A stretch of 64,000 bases of DNA from Notamacropus eugenii (Eukaryota > Chordata > Mammalia > Diprotodontia > Macropodidae): positions 137,738,250 through 137,802,249 of the forward strand of contig NC_092878.1 of the NCBI RefSeq assembly GCF_028372415.1. Reading direction: 5' to 3'. Position 1 is the first letter of the stretch; each line of letters opens with the position of its first letter. Below are positions 55,450 through 64,000 of this stretch, piece after piece. The notes beneath the pieces were generated by a model. The model was given only the letters and a program-made list of their open reading frames with translations. It was not told where the DNA came from and searched no databases. Made by a program: the position numbers and the translations under genes.

Positions 55450-55830
55450 TGGGGCATCAAAAAGTTAAGTGATTTGCCCGAGGGCCACACAGCAGCGGGA
55501 CTCAAACTCAATCAGATCATTACTAGCATGTGTAGTCACTACTTTTTGAGCTGCCAGGTTGCGCAATGGATAGACTTCCAGGATAAGCATTGATCAATTG
55601 ACTATGCCTCTACACCTCACAGTATGAAGAGTGATGAAAGTCCATATTCATGGAGTCATTGAATATTAGACTTGGAAGCAAACTTGGAGATCTTCTGGTC
55701 CAAGCCTTTCATTTAATAAGCGAGGAAACTGAGCCCTAGATCAGTGAAATGACTTGCCCAAGGGCACAGAACAAGTTAATGGCAGAATCAACCACTGACT
55801 CTCAATTCACTGCCCTTTCCACCACACCAA
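55450..55830 (-). repeat. MAR1/MIR-like fragments
   Basis: 55455-55580 reads as antisense SINE (aaaagttaagtgatttgccc, cacacagcagcgggactcaa). 55655-55830 reads agatcttctggtccaagcct, gaggaaactgagccctagat and aaatgacttgcccaagggca, an antisense MIR/THER1 type. Confidence 0.6.
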
Positions 55831-55981
55831 ACATTCATATAGAACTATGGAAAGAAATACTAACAGAGCCTAATGAGTAACTGATAGCATGGTCATCATT
55901 GTTGTTTTATTGGGACTTACTCTCTGAATCCAAGAACAGCAATGAAATGAGAGTCAATTTTGTTTTTAGAAGTAATGGTCT

Positions 55982-56120
55982 AGGGGCAGCTAGGTGGCCC
56001 AGTGGATAAAGAATTGACCTCGAAGTCAAAAGGACCTGAGTTCAAATCTGACCTCAGACACTAACTGTGTGACCCTGGGCAAGTCACTTAATTGCAATTG
56101 CCACCAAAAATAAAGCAATA
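55982..56120 (+). repeat. MAR1 SINE, short form
   Basis: ggggcagctaggtggcccag, aggacctgagttcaaatctg, gtgaccctgggcaagtcact, then an A-rich tail. Well preserved, hence probably young. Confidence 0.88.
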
Positions 56121-56124
56121 GTCT

Positions 56125-56685
56125 GTATATATTTGTACTTTACAACAGTGGTATCAAATTTGAAGAGAAAGGGGAGGGCCATTAAATTATACATGAGGAT
56201 CCCCGTGAGCTATATGTTGACTTGGAAAACTACATACTAATATTGTCTACGTTGTATTATATTGTATTTATTTTGTTGGATATTTCTCAATTCAGTTTTA
56301 ATCTGGTTTTAGCAGCACCAGGGTGTTGCAGCAATAATGCAGCCCATTGGCCACAACTCTGCTATACAGCACTACTGTATGCAAGGAGATCAGCCCTCAT
56401 GCCCAGCATTCCACCAGGCAGCTCAATTGTTCAGTTCAGTTATTATCTAAGTTCATAATCTCTGGACTGTAGACCACCCAAGGAGTCTATAAATAGATTT
56501 TGGGGGATCTTGGAACTTCTATGGGAACTAACCTCTAACTGAAATTGAGCATCTCCTTCCATTATGAATGATATAAGTAAGGGTGTGATGGTAAATGTTT
56601 AACTGACTCTCTGAAAAAAGTTACACCTACATTTCAAAATTTAATCTTCATTATTAACATTTTCTCCATCACTTTCTCAGGTCTA
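56125..56685. other. Intron 3, nothing recognised
   Basis: 56145-56260 resembles the start of a diverged interspersed repeat, family unknown. No exon seen. Confidence 0.35.
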
Positions 56686-56699
56686 GATGTTTTCTTTTC

Positions 56700-56838
56700 T
56701 TTTGGGGGGTGGGGGGTGGGGTGAGGCAATCAGGGTTAAGTGACTTGCCCAGGTCACAGACTGAAGCTGAATTTGCACTCCGGTTTACCTGACTCCAGGG
56801 TTGGTGCTCTAAGTACTGTACCACCTAGCTGCCCCTGG
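56700..56838 (-). repeat. MAR1-type SINE head
   Basis: On + it reads caatcagggttaagtgactt, gactccagggttggtgctct, gtaccacctagctgcccctg. It follows a G-rich run (tggggggtggggggtggggt), which is itself a possible G-quadruplex. Confidence 0.8.
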
Positions 56839-56844
56839 TCTGGA

Positions 56845-57060
56845 CAATTAAAAAAAAGAAAGAAAAAACCTTAACAAATCATTTTGTCATCTTTGCTTAT
56901 TTCTAGGATGCAAATGTTCACACTGAAGATTTAACAGTTGTCTCTCCCTAGCCAATACAAACTGGCTGTAGGACATATCTAGATGTAAGCAATGACATTA
57001 TTCTGAGAAGGGATCCATGGGCATCACTAGAATTCCAAAAGGCATACTCCCCCCCCCATT
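56845..57060. other. Intron 3, nothing recognised
   Basis: No feature recognised. Confidence 0.4.
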
Positions 57061-57069
57061 CACCTCTAT

Positions 57070-57211
57070 GAATGTGTGTGTGTCTGTCTGTCTATCTCTA
57101 CCCTCTCTCTGACTCTTTGTCTATCTTTGTCTATCTGTCTGACTGTCTCTGTGTGTCTGTATGTCTCTCTATCTCTGTGTACCTCTATCTCTGTCTCCAT
57201 CTATCTGTCTG

Positions 57212-57261
<50 letters not shown>
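57070..57261. repeat. (TCTG)n-rich tract and (CA)n microsatellite
   Basis: Imperfect tgtctgtctatctc repetition (57070-57214), then about 23 perfect CA units (57215-57261). Confidence 0.93.
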
Positions 57262-57263
<2 letters not shown>

Positions 57264-57264
57264 T

Positions 57265-58195
57265 TAAGGAACTACTCTATGTACCTCTAATGAGCAATTC
57301 TGAAACCAAATTTAATGTCAGAGGCAGGAACAAACCAGCTTCTAGAAACAGAGCAGAAAATGAAGTAAAACCTGTAGCCATATTCTCTAAGCTCCCAATT
57401 CCCTGATTCCCCTTGTAGCCTTTTCACTCCCAAGCCCTGAAGTTGTCTTGGTTGTACTATCTTGTATGTTGGAGTTTCCTTGTCTGCTGGTCTGGTGCTC
57501 TAACTCCTCTTTCCAAAATATGAGACCTCACTGAATTAGTAGTGTTCTTTCCAGGGGATTTCAACAGTCAGATTAAGAAAACCTCTCCTCTGGGGTCACA
57601 AAAATAAGAAGTTTTAGGATGAGTTGCCTTCTTGCCTCATCTATCATTTCAGTCTAAATCCAACCCCAGTCACATAAACTAGAGAAAGCAGATCAGTACC
57701 GCTACTTTGCTTTCCATTTATAATCCACTTCCCAGAAGCAGAGAGCTCATTAATACTTCCTTTATTGAGTTAAAAGATGAATATTTTAGGAGTAAAGTTT
57801 TTGAATCCACTCTAGGGGTGGGGAAGACAAAGCTCGGATCCTGGAGGAATTTGGGACATCTGGAGCTGTCCTGGTCCTAGGCATTCAGTGCTGTGGAAAC
57901 GAGGAGGTTTGCCAAAGCCCTTTCCAAGTTTAAACCTCATCCCACAAAGGCATTCATTCACTTATTCATTCAGTGAATGCTTATTCAACTCCTACTCTAT
58001 ACAAGACACTAGGCATTACAATGGCAAAGAAGATATTATCCCTGTCCTTTATAACCTAGTAGGACATAATTCCATTTACACAAAGTCTCTAAAATTTCAA
58101 CCTGCTTTGGGGATAAAAGATCATCAAGTATGGCCCACAGCTCTATAGTATCAATCGGTGCCACCATCATGGCCATATTTTTCAGTCTGGCTCAG
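57265..58195. other. Intron 3, nothing recognised
   Basis: A scrap near 57950-58030 (attcattcagtgaatgctta) is of L2/MIR-tail type. No exon with SH2-end or PH-domain coding pattern was found. Confidence 0.4.
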
Positions 58196-58199
58196 AAAC

Positions 58200-58640
58200 T
58201 CTCGGCTTATACCTTTACTGCTTTTTCTTTTCTAAAGATCACTGACATCATGCCAGTCACTCAAGTTCATAATCTTGGAATTGTTTTTGTTGTTCATTCC
58301 TCTTCACATCCTCCCAGGTACCTTAAGCCCCACAATACAATCAATGGCCAAGTCTTATTTATTTGACCTCCATAATATTTCTTGCATTTATCTCCTTCTC
58401 TATACTCATATGGCTACCACTCTTAATTTAGGTCTTTGCCATGCCTGCTCTGGACTATTGTTTTACCCTCCTAATTGATCTCTTTACTTTAGTATCACTT
58501 CTCTCCAATCCACCTGCCAAATAATAATCAAATTCATCCTCTTAAAGCACATCTGGACATGTCATTCTCCTACTCAATAAGCCTCAATTGTTTCCCATTG
58601 CCATTAGAATAAAATACAACTTCTTCAATTTGTGATTTCA
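58200..58640 (+). repeat. L2 LINE fragment
   Basis: gccatgcctgctctggacta, tcctaattgatctctttact, aaagcacatctggacatgtc, attctcctactcaataagcc and aattgtttcccattgccatt follow the L2 order. Its end lies just before the HAL1-like insertion. Confidence 0.7.
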
Positions 58641-58753
58641 TTTTTAAATTAAATATTCTACATTATGAACTTGAAAAATAGTAACAAACATGAATGATTC
58701 CACACTGAAAGAAGAGAAAAAGAAGATTGTATAGGAAACTGGAGATCTCTACT

Positions 58754-58766
58754 ACATACAACTTTT
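58754..58766. repeat. Left target-site duplication of the HAL1-like element
   Basis: acatacaactttt, matching 61675-61687. The T-run beyond it is shared with the element's poly(A) tail, so the exact edge is ambiguous by several T. Confidence 0.75.
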
Positions 58767-58885
58767 TTAACCAATTAATTTATTTTTAGTTTTCAACATT
58801 CATTTCCACAAGATTTTGTGTTCTAAATTTTCTCCCCATCTCTCCCTTCCCCCCACCCCAAGATGGCATGCATTCTCATTACCAC

Positions 58886-59350
58886 TTCCCCCAATCTGTC
58901 CTCCCTTCTACACACCTCCTTCTCTTATCCTCTTCCCTTCTATTTTCCTGTAGGACAAGATAGATTTCTGTACCCCATTGTCTGCATATCTTATTTCTCA
59001 GTTGCAAGGTAAAAACAATTTTTAGCATTCATTTTAAAACTTTGAATTCCACATTCTCTCCTTTCTTCCTTCCCTACCCACCCTCATTGATAAGGAAAGC
59101 AAGTTGATATAGGATATACATGTGTAGTCATGGAAAATACTTCCATAACAGTTATATTGTGGAAGACTAACTACATTTCCCTCCATCCTATCCCTCCCCC
59201 CATTTATTCTATTCTCTCCTTTCATCCCATCCCTCCTCAAAGTGTTTGCTTCTGATTACCCACTTCCCCAATCTGTCCTCCCATTTATCATCCCCCCTCT
59301 TATCCCCTTCCCTCCTACTTTCCTGTAGGGTAAGATAGATTTTCATACCC
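58886..59350 (-). repeat. Direct repeat within the HAL1-like 3' region
   Basis: About 90 bases starting cttcccccaatctgtcctcc at 58886 recur at 59262 (cttccccaatctgtcctccc). Both end in tttcctgtaggacaagatag or tttcctgtagggtaagatag. Spacing is about 376 bases, so the 3' untranslated region contains a tandem unit. Confidence 0.8.
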
Positions 59351-59594
59351 AATTGAGTGTGTATGTTATTCCTTTCTTAAACCAAATCCAGTGAGAGTAA
59401 GGTTCACTCATTCCCTCTCATCTCCCCCTGCCCCACACACACCCTTCTCCTCCATTGTAAAAGCTTTTTCTTGTTTCTTTTATGTGAGATAATTTACCCC
59501 ATTCTACCTCTCCCTTTCTCCTTCTCCCAGTACATTCCTCTCTCACCTTTTGATTTTATTTTTCAGATATCCCTTCATATTCAACTCACCCTGT

Positions 59595-59722
<128 letters not shown>

Positions 59723-61674
59723 TAGGAATGTAAACAGTACAACTTTAGTAAGCCACTTATGATTTCTCTTCTCTGTTTACCTTTTTCTGCTTCTCTTGAT
59801 TCTGATATTTGAAAGTCAGATTTTCTATTCAGCTCTGGTCTTTTCATCAAGAATGCTTGAAAGTCTTTTATTTCATTGAATGTCCATATTTCCTCCAGAA
59901 AGATTATACTCAGCTTTGCTGGGTAGGTGATTCTTGGTTTTAATCCTAGCTCCTTTGACCCCCAGAATATCATATTCTAAGCTCTCTGATCCTTTAATGT
60001 AGAAGCTGTTAAATCTTGTGTTGTCTTGATTGTGTTTCCACAATAATTGAATTGTTTCTTTCTGACTGCTTGAAATATTTTCTCTTTGATCTTGGAACTC
60101 TGGAATTTGTCTACAATATTCCTAGGAGTTTTCATTTGGGGATTTCTTTCAGGAAGTAATCAGTGGATTCTTTGAATTTCTGTTTTCTCCTCTGGTTCTA
60201 GAATATCTAGAATATCAATATTTCCTTGATAATTTCTTGAAATATGGTGTCTAGGCTCTTTTTGTATCATGGCTTTCAGGAAATCCAAAAATTTTTAAAT
60301 TATCTCTCCTGGATCTGTTTTCCAGGTCAGTTGTTTTTCTGATGAAATATTTCACGTTGTCTTCTATTTTTTTCATTCTTTTGGTTTTGCATTGTAATTT
60401 CTTGATTTTTTTTAATAAAGTCATTAGCTTCCATTTGCCCCCATTCCAATTTTTAAGGAGTTATTTTCCTCAGTAAGCTTTTGGATCTCCTTTCCCATTT
60501 AACCAATAATACTTTTTAAGGCATATTCCTCCTCATTGGCTTTTTGTACCTTTTTTGTCATTTGGGTTAGTCTATTTTTTAAGGTATTATTTTCGTCAGC
60601 ATTTTTTGGGTCTCCTTTAGCAAGCTGTTGACTTGATTTTCATGATTTTGTTGTATCACCCTCATTTCTCTTCCCAATTTTCCCTCTACTTCTCTTACTT
60701 GATTTTCAAAATCTTTTTTGAGCTCTTCCATGGCCTATGACCAACTCATTTTTTTCTTAGAGGCTTTGGATATAGGAGCTTTGACTTTGTTGTCTTTTTC
60801 TTGTTGTGTGTTTTGATCTTCCTTGTCACCAAAATAAGATTCTATAATCTAATTTTTTCCCTGCTGTTTGCTCTTTTCCAAGCTAAATGCTTGACTTTTT
60901 AATTCTTTGTTAAAGTAAGACTCTGCTTCCAGTGAGGGGAAAGGAGTGTACTGTCTCAAGCTTCAGGGGTTTTTTCAGACATACTTCTAGGGACCTGTAA
61001 ATTTTCAGTTCTTCCAAGACGGTATGATCAAAGGAGAGGTTTTTACTCCTCTCTTGACCTGTGCTCTGGTCTGTGAGTGACATAAGCACTCTTTTCTGCC
61101 TTGGAACTGTGAGGAGGATTCCCTCTCTACTGCACCACAAGCTCCCCCATGCCAGCATTCTTCCCCACCCCAGGACCACCACCCAGGACTGCAATGCAGA
61201 CCCAAGCATGGACAAAGTAAGCCTGCCTCAGTGCCAGCAAAGAAATTCTTGCAATCCCCACCTGATCAGCCATTAGATCCCCACACTGACTGGGGGTCAA
61301 GAGCTCAAGAAGAAGCAGCCTCCACCCCCTCCCCACCTTTGCCTCTACTGTCCCAGAGTTGGAGCCAGACTATGTTCCTCTCTCATGCATTGACCTTCTA
61401 AATTGTCTTTGGTGATTGTGGTTTGAGAAGTTTGGAAACCTTCACAGTCAACAATAATTCAGTGCTCTGAGGCCTGCTCCACTCTAACTGTGCCAGGGCT
61501 GTGCAATAGACCTTTCCTGTCCACTGTCCAGTTTGTCTTGGGCTAAAAATGTCATTTTGGGGGTTCTATAGCTCTAGAATTTGTTAGAGTCATTTTTTTT
61601 ACAGGCATTTGGAGAGGTTTGGAGGAGAACTCAAGCAAGTCTTACTTTTACTTTGCCACTTTGGCTCCATCCCC

Positions 61675-61687
61675 ACATACAACTTTT
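61675..61687. repeat. Right target-site duplication of the HAL1-like element
   Basis: acatacaactttt directly after the element's 5' end (ggctccatcccc on +). Confidence 0.75.
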
Positions 61688-61689
61688 TA

Positions 61690-62140
61690 AAAGTACATAT
61701 GAAATTTAATGCATTAGTACCAACCGAATTCTAATTATCTGTAATTCCTTCTGAACTTCCTTCTTTGCTCTTGCTTATCTTTAAATGTTTAATTGATATT
61801 TTTTTCTTTTTTTCTATCACTATCACTATACTCTCTGCACTTTTCTGTAAATAAATCTCTCCTCCTCCTGAAAAGCCCATTGTAATTAATAGGTATAGTC
61901 AAGCAAAAAAAATAAATAATTCCACATTCTGTTCTTCTAGACTTCAAAGTCCCCAGAAACTCAGCATCTTGTAAGATAGCATCTGAAACTCAGACCTCCA
62001 TGGTGTCCCCTACCCCTGCATCTCCTCCCTTCTTCTGATTGGAGAGTGTGGAAGGTGGATAACAGAGCTCCTCCCAGATCTCCACCCTTTAAGAAGGGTG
62101 CTTTGGACAGTCATCTCATCATCTCCTACCCCCACTGCAG
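61690..62140. other. Intron 3, nothing recognised
   Basis: AT-rich, no exon seen. Confidence 0.4.
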
Positions 62141-62149
62141 TACTTGATC

Positions 62150-62325
62150 ACACCTTTTTACTTGATACCCTCTCCCCAAGCCCTCTCAACCTTCTTTTCT
62201 CCTTTTTTAGTATTATCATCTGCCATCAGATTGTGAATTCCTTGAGGATAGCAAGTGTCTTTTGCTTTTTTTATATAGTACAGTGCCTGTACAGAGTAGG
62301 CACTTAATAAATACTTATTGGTCAT
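62150..62325 (+). repeat. L2 LINE 3' end
   Basis: cagattgtgaattccttgag, gatagcaagtgtcttttgct, acagtgcctgtacagagtag, gcacttaataaatacttatt. Terminal L2 block. Confidence 0.75.
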
Positions 62326-62329
62326 GTTT

Positions 62330-63090
62330 ATTGACATGTTCTTCTCATTTTGTATCTCTTTTTCTCTCTGCTAAGAGGTGAAAAGTATAGAAGATTCTAT
62401 ATTCTATACTTTCAGCACAAGCTTTCCAGAAACTATTTATTAATTTCAATTACATTAATTCTAACCATTTATACTCATGAGGGAAGAGATCCAAAAAAGG
62501 GTAGAGTTATCTATGCTGATAAAAATTTAACACAAGCCCATTCTGGAGTTGAAATTCCAAGTATTCCCAGAAAATAGACAACATTTCACAGTAAAGAATA
62601 AGCAGAGTTTCAAAGTTTAGATGACACTTTGTTTCATCAAACAGAACAAGTCAGATTACTTTTGTCACACCCATGAAGCATCATATTACTAAAATCATTC
62701 AACTTCTTCTCAATCTCTCCCTTTAAGGGTGCTCTATTCTAGCTTTGAAAGGGAAACTCAAGAGATATTTCCACTAACTGAAGTCATCAGAGACTTCTTC
62801 TTTTCCTTAGTCAGATCATTACCCTAAACCATTATGGAGGTATTCCATCAAAAGGGAGTATATTATTCCTCCCTGAACTCACAAGTATGAAAAGAAAATA
62901 GACCCTTTCTCCTCCTTACCAAACCCAACCATGTAAGGTATTATTTCAGAATTGATTTTTCTCATCCAAGACTTTAAACTAAATAGTCATCCTAATCATT
63001 TAGTGTGTAACCTAAGGAAAACAGGCAGCCTCCAATAAGTTTCATAGAGGCATGCTTCATCATCAGTTTTTTGAAGTATAATGGGTCACT
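62330..63090. other. Intron 3, nothing recognised
   Basis: No exon or clear repeat seen. Confidence 0.4.
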
Positions 63091-63099
63091 GCTTTTATC

Positions 63100-64000
63100 A
63101 AGATTCTTGTCTTTTGACATTGCTTTACAATCTTAAATAACAATGTTATCATCATTCTTTACATTATTCTTCTGGTTCTGCTTACCTCATTCACTCTGCA
63201 TCCCTTTAAATAAGTTCCTAAGTTTCTCTAAAATCATCCCTTCTATTATATCTTATGGATCAATAATAGTCATTACATTATTTTACCATAATTCATTCAG
63301 CTGTTTCTCAACTGATGAGCATCTTTTTAGTTTCTAAGTCTTTAATACAATAAAAAAGTGCTACAATTATTTTTTTGCCTATATGTATGTTTATTTTCTT
63401 TGATCTATTTGGGATGGTAGACCTAATAATGGTATCAGTGGGTCAAAGACTATATATATTGTTTAGTGGCTTTGGAGATATAGTTCCAAATTGTTCTCTA
63501 GGATAGTAGGACCAATCGACAGTTTCAACACAATGGATTAATATGCCTTTTTCCCCACAGGCCTTCCAACAACTGTCAATTTCCTTTTCTGAGATCTTTA
63601 GTCAGTCTGATGGGTATAAAGCAGAACCTCTGAATTATTTTAATTTTGATTTCTTTTACGACTAATAATCTGGAGCATTTTTCATATTGTTGTTGATAGC
63701 TTGCACTTCTTTTAAGTCCTTTGATCTATTGGTGAAATCCTCCCTATTCTTCATTTTTATCAATTTTTATGTATCTTGTATGTCAGATTGCTTATCAGAG
63801 AAATTTGCTGAATAGTTTTTCTTTTTTCTCAATTAACTTCTGGAGGGAGGGAGTTCTAATTCTTCTAAGACTCAAACTGCACTGATTTTGTTTGAGTAGA
63901 ACCTTTTCAATCTTATGTAATCAAAATTTTCTATTTTATCTCTTATGATTTATCTCCAGTTCCTCATTTGGTCCAGCACTCTTCCCCTATCCAGAGTTGT
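63100..64000 (-). repeat. L1-like 3' region, cut by the window edge
   Basis: On + it reads ctgcttacctcattcactct, agctgtttctcaactgatga, cagtgggtcaaagactatat and aaattgttctctaggatagt. It continues with cctttttccccacaggcctt. This is the antisense of an L1-type ORF2 end and 3' region and parallels the wording of 15690-16000 in reverse. It continues past 64000. Confidence 0.6.

Noticed and set aside
60910..61336. Open frames of 66-101 codons on both strands
   Set aside because: They lie in the GC-richer 5' untranslated region of the HAL1-like element and have no recognised domain.

Overview
This is mammalian nuclear DNA, and the repeats point to a marsupial. It has low GC, no long open frames and dense interspersed repeats. 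About twenty copies or fragments belong to a tRNA-headed SINE of the marsupial MAR1/CORE type, and others are chimeras of that head with an RTE tail. Marsupial-type L1, RTE, CR1/L3, L2 and MIR remnants fill most of the rest. I cannot tell the species (opossum-like or Australian) by reading.

The only protein-coding gene I can support is the 5' half of DAPP1 (Bam32/PHISH), the B-cell adaptor with an SH2 and a PH domain, on the + strand. Exon 1 carries the start codon (20125-20207). Exon 2 (44479-44601) and exon 3 (47483-47616) encode most of the SH2 domain. Phases and splice sites agree: exon 1 ends in phase 2, exon 2 in phase 2, exon 3 in phase 1. The remaining SH2 end, the tyrosine-containing linker and the PH domain must lie beyond 64000; I found no match to them in 47617-64000. 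A plausible promoter lies in 19740-20124, with a TATA-like box, two E-boxes, a perfect ETS-IRF composite element and a CCAAT box.

Layout. 1-19700 is intergenic sequence upstream of DAPP1. It holds SINEs, L1 3' tails, an old repeat stack at 7135-9660 that contains a small hAT element, a 4.3-kb L1 with matching target-site duplications (12090-16424), and a 5' L1 fragment that stops near the promoter. 20208-44478 is intron 1. It contains two 7SL RNA pseudogenes, a (GATG)n array, three RTE remnants (one with an internal inversion) and a long CR1/L3 mosaic. 44602-47482 is intron 2. 47617-64000 is part of intron 3, with a (GGAA)n/(GGGA)n array, (CT)n(CA)n arrays, oppositely oriented SINE pairs and an almost complete ORF1-only L1-like (HAL1-like) element flanked by target-site duplications.

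I see no operon, CRISPR array, tRNA, intact viral gene or new multi-gene system. The most useful observations are the DAPP1 gene structure and its ETS-IRF element, the 7SL pseudogenes, the HAL1-like insertion and the rearranged RTE copy. All repeat family names are pattern recognition from memory, and the edges are approximate to tens of bases unless target-site duplications are given.
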